34,490 bases of DNA from JAWLCG01 sp041687295 (GTDB lineage: Bacteria; Planctomycetota; Phycisphaerae; SM23-33; FEN-1343), in the NCBI GenBank assembly GCA_041687295.1, contig JAWLCG010000007.1, positions 1 to 34,490 on the forward strand. The letters are read 5' to 3'. The position numbers were made by a program, and so were the translations under genes. This document shows positions 20,987 through 28,099 of this stretch, piece after piece (position 1 is the first letter of the stretch; the number at the start of each line of letters is the position of its first letter). Below the pieces are notes generated by a model. It searched no databases. It was given only the letters and a program-made list of their open reading frames with translations, and was not told where the DNA came from.

Positions 20987-22255
20987 TCACACGCCGGGCG
21001 GGACGATCGCCCCGTGTGCTTCCAGCACCTGACGCAATGACGCTTGAGGCACGGCCCGGCACTCCTGACCCCCCTTGGCGGCCAGGGCGGCCAAGGCGCC
21101 GGCCGCCTGGCCCACCGCCATGCAGGTCGCCTGCACCCGCAGGGCCGAGTTCGCCTCGCGATCGCTGGAAATGCAGCGGCCGGCCGCGAGCAGGTTCCGC
21201 GTACCCTTGGGCAGCAGAGCGCCGCGGGGAACGCTCGGGACCACGCCCTCGGGCAATGACCGGCAGTCCAGCCCCTCGTCGGTATGCAGGTCGATGGGGT
21301 AGTAGGAGTAGCAGACCGGATCGCGCCATGCTCGACCCGTGACGTAGTCCTCGCCCGAGACCGTCTCGTCCCCTCGAATGACCGCAGTCTCACGGACGCC
21401 GCACTCAGAGGCCAGGAACTCGATCTGCAGCCCCTCCAGCCCCGGCTGCGTCCGCAGGAAACGAAACAGGCGCAGCAGGGAACGCCGGGCCACCAGTTCC
21501 AGTTGCGTACGGCCTTCGCTGGTCTGGGCGTCGGGTGCGGGGACATGCCCGACGTTGTCGCCCCCCCTTTGCAGCCAGGGCCGCACGTTGATGCGAAACA
21601 TATTGCGGCTCACACCCACGACATCCAGCTGGCCGCTCTGCACCGCTGACTCCGCCCGGCGGTTGATCGCCTCCAGGTCGAGGTCGGCCAGGCTATAGCC
21701 CGTTGCACGGCAGATCAGCGTGGCCGGCTGGGTCTGGGCGTGCGTTCGCACGGGGCCGCCGGCCAGGGAGATGACGTTGGCATCGCCGGTGGCATCAATC
21801 AGCACGTGGGCCAGGACCTCTCTCAGCCCCGTCTTGGTGCAGAGGGTGACCCGCCATCCCGCATCGGTCTCGCGAACGGCGGCGGGCATGGCATGCAGAA
21901 GGACATCGGCGCCCGCCGAAATCAGCGCCTCGTCACACAGGGCCGCGAAGATGGCGCGGTTGACACGCACCTGGTGGGTCCAGTGGGGTCCGGCCCGAGT
22001 GAAGTCGGGCAGCGCACCGCCGCACTCGGCGACGCATCGGCTGACGAGTCCCCAGCCGATGCCCGCGATCACCTGCCGGCCAGCGGCATGGAATAGTCCG
22101 GGGAAATCGACGCCGGCCGAGGTTACGGTGCCACCCAGCGTGCCGTTCTTCTCAACCAGTAGCGTACGAACCCCCACATGTGCAGACTGCACCGCGGCCA
22201 CCACACCCGCGGTGCCTCCACCTATCGTCACGACATCATAGTGTGGAATACCCAT
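20987..22255 (-). CDS. FAD-dependent oxidoreductase (FAD_oxidored family)
   Basis: The 422-residue protein opens with the FAD-binding Rossmann motif VVTIGGGTAGVVAAVQSA (GxGxxG-type), then LLVEKNGTLGGTVTSAG. The second FAD contact is near the C-terminus, LLAAGRCISSDREANSALRVQATCMAVGQAAG. ADVLLHAMP...VLIDATGDANV is the middle part of the fold. These features are typical of PF12831-type proteins, which are abundant in planctomycetes and often have no known substrate. ATG 22255 is preferred: the earlier ATG at 22315 lies inside a TATGAT -10-like box. It stands alone, flanked by hairpin DNA downstream and decayed DNA upstream. Confidence 0.85.
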   Translation of the reverse strand: MGIPHYDVVTIGGGTAGVVAAVQSAHVGVRTLLVEKNGTLGGTVTSAGVDFPGLFHAAGRQVIAGIGWGLVSRCVAECGGALPDFTRAGPHWTHQVRVNRAIFAALCDEALISAGADVLLHAMPAAVRETDAGWRVTLCTKTGLREVLAHVLIDATGDANVISLAGGPVRTHAQTQPATLICRATGYSLADLDLEAINRRAESAVQSGQLDVVGVSRNMFRINVRPWLQRGGDNVGHVPAPDAQTSEGRTQLELVARRSLLRLFRFLRTQPGLEGLQIEFLASECGVRETAVIRGDETVSGEDYVTGRAWRDPVCYSYYPIDLHTDEGLDCRSLPEGVVPSVPRGALLPKGTRNLLAAGRCISSDREANSALRVQATCMAVGQAAGALAALAAKGGQECRAVPQASLRQVLEAHGAIVPPGV

Positions 22256-22582
22256 TCCCTCTTCCAGCCTGTAAAGGGAGTCCAGCGGCACACAGGTGAG
22301 TCCCGGGAACATCATACTCGGTCTGGCGATGCCGCACAGAGGCCCCCATTACCACGGAGCCCGGGCTCCACCAGCGGGGCCGGTCCCCATTGTATGTGCA
22401 GCCGGTGAACCTGCAAGAACCTGGGCTCCGTGCAGAGGCCCCCGGTCCCGACAATCCGAACCGCCAACCGGTAGGGGAACAGTGAAGGGCCGGCGTCGGG
22501 CCGGCCACACGATCACCCTCGCCGGATGGCGGGCCGGTCCCGAAGGGAAGACCGTCATGGGCGTCCTCGTGGAGCATCGCCC

Positions 22583-22790
22583 ATGCGCGGCATTGCCGAT
22601 CCCGCCGACATGTCGGCCGAGCAGCGCCGGGCCGAGCTGGCCGGGCTGCTGGCGGCCGGGTTCCTCCGGATGCGGCGCCGGTGGAGCTACCTGCCTCTCA
22701 CCGCCGAGGCCACCGAAGGTGGCTCGGAAGCTTCGGCCGGCAAACTCTCGGAATCCACTGGATGTGTCCGGCCAATCGAGGCTCAGTGTC
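22583..22790 (+). pseudogene. Frameshifted small ORF of the recombinase-associated type
   Basis: ATG 22583 begins MRGIADPADMSAEQRRAELAG, followed by LLAAGFLRMRRR. After about 22700 the expected ending (NSRNPLDVSGQSRLSV) continues in another reading frame, so there is a frameshift. From memory, small planctomycete proteins with this layout lie next to recombinase and DUF2924 genes in mobile islands; this identity is not certain. No recombinase is left here. Confidence 0.45.
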
Positions 22791-22799
22791 ACACGCGTG

Positions 22800-23014
22800 G
22801 GCCACTTACAGGAGCAGGTGCTGGCCAAGCGGAAGGTCGGCGGGCAGGCCCGGGCGATGGTCATCTGCAGCGGCAAGCACGAGGACAACGGCCGGCCGGT
22901 GACCGAGGCGACGCTGAACGACTTCCCCAGCGGGCAGACCGAGACGAAGTTCCAGCAGGACCCGTACCGGTTCCTGGTCGTGGCCGACAAGTTCCAGACC
23001 GGCTACGACGAGCG
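22800..23014 (+). pseudogene. hsdR: Fragment of type I restriction enzyme HsdR (helicase part)
   Basis: In one frame the DNA encodes VGGQARAMVICSG, then KHEDNGRPVTEATLNDFPSG, then QDPYRFLVVADKFQTGYDE. This matches the late helicase-motif region of HsdR (RAMVV.S, a variable loop, YTEA.LN.FP, YRFLIVA.KFQTGFD). About 25-30 residues expected between AMVICSG and the next segment are missing, and both ends of the gene are gone. The fragment ends in RLSVTIGG, an echo of the RLSVTRVG just before it, which suggests a repeat-mediated insertion or deletion. No hsdM or hsdS is nearby. Confidence 0.7.
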
Positions 23015-23135
23015 GCTGAGCGTCACAATCGGTGGGGATTCCCCGTGCAAGAGTAGGCGATTCGCGTAAGATAGGCTGGCAGGGGGTTGCCCTGCGCAAC
23101 AGGGGTTTCCCGCATTGTCGGTGCAGGAGCCTATC

Positions 23136-23210
23136 ATGGGTCAGCAGGTGACGGCCTTGGCCGAGAATGGCTGCGGCTTCTGCCTGGCGCAGGCAGTTCT
23201 GATGGGCTAA
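23136..23210 (+). CDS. Possible 24-residue small ORF upstream of kaiC
   Basis: ATG 23136 is preceded by AGGAG at 23125-23129 with 6-nt spacing, the best ribosome site for some distance. It encodes MGQQVTALAENGCGFCLAQA and four more residues, ending at TAA 23208-23210, 112 nt before kaiC. It contains CGFC. It could be a leader peptide, a small protein or the remains of a decayed gene; only the strong ribosome site supports it. Confidence 0.3.
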   Translation: MGQQVTALAENGCGFCLAQAVLMG

Positions 23211-23322
23211 ATGCAGCTCCTGAACGTATCTTTGGTTGGCCGGCGCCTCGGGCTTACGGACTCGCGGTCGAGACAGGGGTTGGGCGCGGCCACTTCAGTT
23301 CATCCTGGGAGAAACGAACAGC

Positions 23323-25029
23323 ATGGCCAAACGTACAAAGCAGGCGGACCTGCCAGTGCTGGAGAAGTGTCCGACCGGCATCACGGGGCTTGACGAGATC
23401 ACCGAGGGCGGGCTGCCCCGCGGGCGGCCGACGCTGGTCTGCGGCGCGGCCGGCAGCGGTAAGACGCTGCTGGGCATGGAGTTTCTCATTCGGGGCATCA
23501 GGGAGTTCGGCGAGCCGGGCGTGTTCATGGCGTTTGAGGAGACGACCGAGGAGCTGGCCGCGAACGTCGCGTCGCTGGGCTTCGACGTGCCGGGGCTGAT
23601 CGGCCAGCAGAAGCTCTCGTTCGACCACGTCCGCATCGAGCGTAGCGAGATCGAGGAGACCGGCGAGTTCGACCTGGAGGGGTTGTTCGTCCGCCTGGCC
23701 CTGGCCATCAGCGAGGTCGGCGCCAAGCGCGTCGTCCTGGACACCGTCGAGGCCCTCTTCGGCGGCTTGCCCAACGAGGCCATTCTCCGCGCCGAGTTGC
23801 GACGGCTGTTCCGCTGGCTCAAGGACCAGGGCGTCACCGTCGTCATCACTGGCGAGAAGGGCGAGAACACGCTGACCCGCTACGGCATCGAGGAGTACGT
23901 CAGCGACTGCGTGATCTTCCTGGACCACCGGGTGACCGACCAGGTTGCCACGCGGCGGCTGCGGATCGTCAAGTACCGTGGCTCCAAGCACGGCACGAAC
24001 GAGTACCCCACCCTCATCGACGAGGACGGCCTGAGCGTCCTGCCGATCACGTCGCTGGGGCTGAACTACTCGGTCACCAGCGAGCGGATCTCGACAGGCG
24101 TGGAGCGGCTGGATGCGATGCTGGGCGGGGAGGGCCTCTACCGGGGCAGCACGGTGCTGATCTCCGGCACGGCCGGCACGGGCAAGAGCAGCCTGGTGGC
24201 GTCGTTCGCCGACAGCGTCTGCCGCTCGGGCGGCAGGTTCCTGTACCTGGCGTTCGAGGAGTCGCCTGACCAGATCATCCGCAACATGCGCTCGATCGGG
24301 ATCGACCTGGACCCGTGGCACCAGCAGGGCCTGCTGCGGTTCCACGCCGTGCGCCCCACGCTGTACGGCCTGGAGCTGCACCTGGCGACGATCCACAAGC
24401 TGGTCATCGAGTTCGAGCCCGACGCCGTCGCCATCGACCCTGTGACGAACCTGACGGCCGTCGGGCAGTCGAGCGAAGCCAAGGCCATGCTCACCCGGCT
24501 GATCGACTTCCTCAAGGGCCAGGGCGTCACGGCCGTCTTCACCAGCCTGACCAGCGGCGGGCACGAGCTGGAGCAGACCGAGGTGGGCATCTCGTCGCTG
24601 ATGGATACCTGGCTGCTGGTGCGGATGCTCGAGAGCAACGGCGAGCGCAATCGGCTGCTGTACGTGCTCAAGAGCCGCGGCATGGCCCACTCAAACCAGA
24701 TGCGGGAGTTCCACCTGACCGACGACGGCATTCGGCTGCGGGACGTGTACCTCGGCCCCGGCACCGTGCTGACGGGCTCGGCCCGGCTGGTGCAGGAGGC
24801 CGACGACCAGGCCCAGCGGGCGATCGAGCAGCAGGCGGCCCAGAGGAGGCTCCGCGAGATCCAGCAGGAGCGAAAGACCCTGCAGGCCCAGATGGACGCC
24901 CTCCAGGCCCAACTGGCGAACATGGACGACGAGGCCCGAACGGTCCAGTCGATCAACGAGCAGCGTGAAGAGGTCCTGCACCAGGACCGCCAGCGTCTGG
25001 CGGAGCTTCGACAGGCGGATGAGGAGTGA
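23323..25029 (+). CDS. kaiC: KaiC-family circadian-clock ATPase with C-terminal coiled coil
   Basis: KaiC is a double-domain RecA-like ATPase, autokinase and autophosphatase. The 568-residue protein has both domains. CI has Walker A GAAGSGKT (41-48) and catalytic glutamates E72-E73. CII has Walker A GTAGTGKS (282-289) and E312-E313. The phosphorylation segment, SHISTITDT in Synechococcus, reads VGISSLMDT, so S424-S425 replace the Ser-Thr pair. In place of the cyanobacterial KaiA-binding tail there is a Gln/Glu/Arg-rich coiled coil of about 80 residues (about 487-568). ATG 23323 follows GGGAGA. It heads an operon of KaiB and kinase genes, with kaiB beginning 1 nt after its stop. No kaiA is seen. 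Confidence 0.95.
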   Translation: MAKRTKQADLPVLEKCPTGITGLDEITEGGLPRGRPTLVCGAAGSGKTLLGMEFLIRGIREFGEPGVFMAFEETTEELAANVASLGFDVPGLIGQQKLSFDHVRIERSEIEETGEFDLEGLFVRLALAISEVGAKRVVLDTVEALFGGLPNEAILRAELRRLFRWLKDQGVTVVITGEKGENTLTRYGIEEYVSDCVIFLDHRVTDQVATRRLRIVKYRGSKHGTNEYPTLIDEDGLSVLPITSLGLNYSVTSERISTGVERLDAMLGGEGLYRGSTVLISGTAGTGKSSLVASFADSVCRSGGRFLYLAFEESPDQIIRNMRSIGIDLDPWHQQGLLRFHAVRPTLYGLELHLATIHKLVIEFEPDAVAIDPVTNLTAVGQSSEAKAMLTRLIDFLKGQGVTAVFTSLTSGGHELEQTEVGISSLMDTWLLVRMLESNGERNRLLYVLKSRGMAHSNQMREFHLTDDGIRLRDVYLGPGTVLTGSARLVQEADDQAQRAIEQQAAQRRLREIQQERKTLQAQMDALQAQLANMDDEARTVQSINEQREEVLHQDRQRLAELRQADEE

Positions 25030-25030
25030 T

Positions 25031-25345
25031 ATGAGCCCGACCCGAAAGAACCAGGACGAATCCGAAGACGGCGGCTACGACCTGAAGCTCTACGTGGCCG
25101 GGCAGACGGCCCGGTCGATCGCGGCCCTGGCGAACCTCAAACGGATCTGCGACGAGCACATGCCCGGCCAGTACCGCATCGAGGTGATCGACCTGCTCAA
25201 GCATCCCCAGCTGGCCAAGGGCGACCAGATCCTGGCCGTGCCGACGCTGGTGCGGCGCCTGCCCGAGCCCGCGCGGAAGATCATCGGCGATCTGTCCAAT
25301 ACCGAGAAGGTGCTGGTGGGCCTGGACCTGCGGCCGAGATCCTAG
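25031..25345 (+). CDS. kaiB: KaiB, canonical type (cassette 1)
   Basis: KaiB is a small metamorphic protein that binds the KaiC CI ring in its thioredoxin-like state. The 104-residue product tracks the cyanobacterial protein closely after a charged 17-residue tail: LKLYVAGQTARSIAAL, VIDLLKHPQLAKGDQILA, PTLVRRLPEP, IIGDLSNTEKVLVGLDL. The Gly and Asp matching Synechococcus G88 and D90 are kept. GAGGAG lies 4 nt before the ATG, overlapping the end of kaiC, so the two genes are tightly coupled. It is most similar to the third KaiB at 27383. Confidence 0.95.
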   Translation: MSPTRKNQDESEDGGYDLKLYVAGQTARSIAALANLKRICDEHMPGQYRIEVIDLLKHPQLAKGDQILAVPTLVRRLPEPARKIIGDLSNTEKVLVGLDLRPRS

Positions 25346-25376
25346 GGACGTAGGACGTAGAAAGGCTGTACCCACC

Positions 25377-25715
25377 ATGACAGAGGAGCGAAGCAGCGGC
25401 AACGCGGGCGACAGCGCGCCCCACGCTGGGCCGGACCGACACAACTACGTGCTGCGGCTGTACGTGGCCGGCATCAACGAGAAGTCCGCCGCCGCCATCC
25501 GCAACGTCAAGGAGTTCTGCGAGGAATACCTCGAGGGCCGCTACGAGCTGGAGATCGTCGACATCTACCAGCAGCCCGCCGAGGCCAAGGGGGCCCAGAT
25601 CATTGCCGCCCCGACACTGATCCGGCAGCTGCCCCAGCCATTGCGGCGGCTGATCGGGAACATGGCCAGCGAAGAACGCATCCTCGTGGGGCTCGACCTG
25701 CGGCCCAAGGAGTAG
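25377..25715 (+). CDS. kaiB: KaiB-like protein, divergent type (cassette 1)
   Basis: The 112-residue KaiB-fold protein has a polar N-terminal tail of about 23 residues, then VLRLYVAGINEKSAAAIRNV, CEEYLEGRYELEIVDIYQQP, AEAKGAQIIAAPTLIRQLP and LRRLIGNMASEERILVGLDL. It differs from canonical KaiB in having IVDIYQQP for VIDVLKNP and GNMAS for GDLSD, but keeps the final GLD. It shares its special features with the fourth KaiB at 27716. It lies 31 nt after the first kaiB and 7 nt (or 28 nt) before the histidine kinase. It may bind the kinase or form mixed oligomers with canonical KaiB; that is inference. Confidence 0.92.
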   Translation: MTEERSSGNAGDSAPHAGPDRHNYVLRLYVAGINEKSAAAIRNVKEFCEEYLEGRYELEIVDIYQQPAEAKGAQIIAAPTLIRQLPQPLRRLIGNMASEERILVGLDLRPKE

Positions 25716-25743
25716 GCGGACAGTGACTCAAAAGGCGCAGACC

Positions 25744-27345
25744 ATGGCCGCACGGGAGCAGCTGCAGCGGGAGAACGAGGAGCTCCGGGCCGAGCTGGCC
25801 GAGGCCCAGGACACGCTCCGCGCGATCCGCGAGGGCGAGGTCGACGCGGTCGTCGTCACGGGCGCTCAGGGCGACCAGATCTTCTCGCTGGTCGGGGCCG
25901 ACTCGGTCTACCGCCTGATCGTCGAGACGATGAAGGAGGCCGCCTTCACCCTCACCTTCGACGGGACGATTCTCTTCTGCAACGCCCAGTTCGGCCAGTT
26001 CGTCAAGCGCCCCCTCGAGCAGATCGTGGGACGCCCGCTGGAGGAGTTCATCGCGCCGGACCACCGCGCCGCCGCCGGCTCGCTGCTGGCCGAGGTGCAG
26101 CGGCAGTCGATCCGGCGACGGCTGGTGCTGCAGGACTCCGAGGACCAATGGGTGCCCGTGCACGTCTCGGCCAACGTGCTGCACCAGCCGGACAACCTGA
26201 GCATCTGCGTCGTCGCCACCGACCTGCGCGAGCTGGAGGAGTCCACCGAGCTGATCCAGCGGCTCCGCGTCCAGCAGGAGGCCCTGCACGAGAGCGAAAG
26301 CCGCTTCAAGGCCGTCTTCCAGGGATCTCTGGACGCCATGGTGATCGCCGACGACGAGGGCTACTACGTCGACGCCAACCCCGCCGCCGAGGCCCTGCTG
26401 GGCCTGCCGATGGAGGAGCTGATCGGGTCGCACATCAGCCGCTTCCTGGACACGCAGCACAATTTCCAGGCCATATGGAAGGCGTTCCGCGAGCAGCGGC
26501 GCTTCGCCTCGGAGATCCGTCTGGTCCGCAGCAACGGCCAGTGGGTCGACGTCGAGTCCCAGGCGGTGGCCGACATCCTGCCGGGGCGGCACCTGTCGGT
26601 TCTTCGCGACATCACCGACCGAAAGCGGGCCGAGGAGGCGCTACGGCAGACGGCCGAGGAGCTCGAACGCTCCAACCGCGACCTGGAGCAGTTCGCCTAC
26701 GTCGCCAGCCACGACCTGCAGGAACCGCTGCGGATGGTGACCGGCTTCATGAGGCTGCTGGAGGAGCGGTGCGGCCAGCTGGACGACACCTCGCACGAGT
26801 ACATCGACTACGCCGTGGACGGGGCCGGCCGAATGCAGCAGATGATCGCCGACCTGCTGACCTACTCCCGCGTCGGCACTCAGGGCAAACAGCCCGTGTC
26901 GGTCGATGTCGGTGAGGTGCTCGAGTACGCCAAGGCGAACCTGCGGGCCACCATCGACGAGACGCAGGCGGTCATCGAGAGCGACCCCCTGCCCACCATT
27001 GAGGCCGACCCGGCCCAACTGCGTCAGCTCCTGCAGAACCTGCTCAGCAACGCCCTGAAGTTCCGCGCGGAGGACCGCCGCCCCGAGGTACACATCGGGG
27101 TTTGTCGCGAGGACAGGCAATGGGTCTTCCACGTCCGCGACAACGGCATCGGCGTCGAACCGCGGCAGCATGAACGCATGTTCATGCTCTTCCAGCGGCT
27201 GCACACGCGGGAGAAGTACCCCGGCAGCGGCATCGGCCTGGCCGTGTGCAAGAAGATCGTCGAGCGGCACGGCGGGCGGATCTGGGTGGAGTCGGCGCCT
27301 GAAGAGGGCACGACCTTCTTCTTCACCTTCCCCGTCGCCGGCTGA
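25744..27345 (+). CDS. Sensor histidine kinase with two PAS domains (cassette 1)
   Basis: The 533-residue cytoplasmic kinase has no membrane helices. A short coiled coil (ENEELRAELAEAQ) leads into PAS 1 (about 55-165), PAS 2 (about 185-295), a linker coiled coil, a dimerisation domain with H323 in ASHDLQEPLR, and an ATPase domain. The ATPase domain has N-box LLQNLLSNALKFR, G1 DNGIGV and G2 GSGIGLAVCKKIVERHGG. In cyanobacteria the KaiC reader SasA is a kinase with a KaiB-like N-terminal domain; here the KaiB parts are separate genes next to the kinase. A GTG at 25723 is an alternative start with poor ribosome-site spacing. It is homologous to the second kinase at 28083 but has one more PAS domain. 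Confidence 0.93.
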   Translation: MAAREQLQRENEELRAELAEAQDTLRAIREGEVDAVVVTGAQGDQIFSLVGADSVYRLIVETMKEAAFTLTFDGTILFCNAQFGQFVKRPLEQIVGRPLEEFIAPDHRAAAGSLLAEVQRQSIRRRLVLQDSEDQWVPVHVSANVLHQPDNLSICVVATDLRELEESTELIQRLRVQQEALHESESRFKAVFQGSLDAMVIADDEGYYVDANPAAEALLGLPMEELIGSHISRFLDTQHNFQAIWKAFREQRRFASEIRLVRSNGQWVDVESQAVADILPGRHLSVLRDITDRKRAEEALRQTAEELERSNRDLEQFAYVASHDLQEPLRMVTGFMRLLEERCGQLDDTSHEYIDYAVDGAGRMQQMIADLLTYSRVGTQGKQPVSVDVGEVLEYAKANLRATIDETQAVIESDPLPTIEADPAQLRQLLQNLLSNALKFRAEDRRPEVHIGVCREDRQWVFHVRDNGIGVEPRQHERMFMLFQRLHTREKYPGSGIGLAVCKKIVERHGGRIWVESAPEEGTTFFFTFPVAG

Positions 27346-27382
27346 CGCACCCGACAGGAACGGTCACTACCAAGGGTGGACC

Positions 27383-27709
27383 ATGGGTAAGAGAAGAGAC
27401 GAATCCGCCAACAAGGCATCGGCCCCGCGGCCCGAGTGGGATCTTAAGCTGTACGTCGCGGGCCAGACGGCGCGGTCAATCGCGGCCCTGGAGAATCTGC
27501 GCCGCCTCTGCGAGGAGCACGTGCCGGGGCAGTACCACATCGACGTGATCGACGTGCTCAAGACGCCCCAGCTCGCCCGGGGCGACCAGATCATCGCCTT
27601 GCCCACGCTGGTGCGCCGGCTGCCCGAGCCGATGCGCAAGATCATCGGCGACCTGTCCAACGCCGAGAAGGTGCTGATCGGTCTGGACCTGCGTCCGAGG
27701 GGAGGATAG
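27383..27709 (+). CDS. kaiB: KaiB, canonical type (cassette 2)
   Basis: The 108-residue product is nearly the same as the first KaiB in the core: LKLYVAGQTARSIAALENL, GQYHIDVIDVLKTPQLARG, PTLVRRLPEP, KIIGDLSNAEKVLIGLDL. All canonical positions, including the Gly-Leu-Asp near the end, are kept. GGTGGA precedes the ATG. It follows the first kinase by 37 nt and precedes the divergent KaiB by 6 nt. Its likeness to the first KaiB, in the same relative position, shows duplication of the whole kaiB-kaiB-kinase unit. Confidence 0.95.
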   Translation: MGKRRDESANKASAPRPEWDLKLYVAGQTARSIAALENLRRLCEEHVPGQYHIDVIDVLKTPQLARGDQIIALPTLVRRLPEPMRKIIGDLSNAEKVLIGLDLRPRGG

Positions 27710-27715
27710 AACGCT

Positions 27716-28099
27716 ATGGCCGCCCGCAAGAAAGACAAGCCTGAGAAGCCCGAACCCGACGACATGGCCGCTGAGCTCGGAAAGGCCGCGCAGGACCAGC
27801 GCAAGATGGTCTACGTGCTTAGGCTGTATGTAGCCGGCATGAGCCCGCGCTCGTCTCGGGCGATCCAGTCGGTCCAGAAGCTCTGCGAGGAGTATCTCCC
27901 GGGCCGTTACGAGCTGGAGGTCGTCGACGTCTACCAGCACCCCGAGGCCGCTCGGACGCAGCAGGTCATCGCCGCCCCGACGCTGGTCAAGAGCCTGCCG
28001 CTGCCGCTGCGACGGATGATCGGCGACCTGACCAACAAGGAGAAGGTCATGGTGAACCTCGACCTGCGGGAAGTGGATGACGATGACAAGGCGAAGTGA
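27716..28099 (+). CDS. kaiB: KaiB-like protein, divergent type (cassette 2)
   Basis: The 127-residue KaiB-fold protein has a Lys/Glu/Asp-rich tail of about 30 residues, then YVLRLYVAGMSPRSSRAIQSV, CEEYLPGRYELEVVDVYQHP, IAAPTLVKSLPLPLRRMIGD and KVMVNLDLREV. It groups with the second KaiB by YVLRLYVAG and VVDVYQHP. At the position of Synechococcus G88, in GLDL, it has Asn (VNLDL). Changing that Gly is known to favour the KaiC-binding fold, so this copy may be biased towards one state. The acidic C-terminal tail (DDDDK) overlaps the start of the second kinase gene, implying coupled translation. Confidence 0.92.
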   Translation: MAARKKDKPEKPEPDDMAAELGKAAQDQRKMVYVLRLYVAGMSPRSSRAIQSVQKLCEEYLPGRYELEVVDVYQHPEAARTQQVIAAPTLVKSLPLPLRRMIGDLTNKEKVMVNLDLREVDDDDKAK

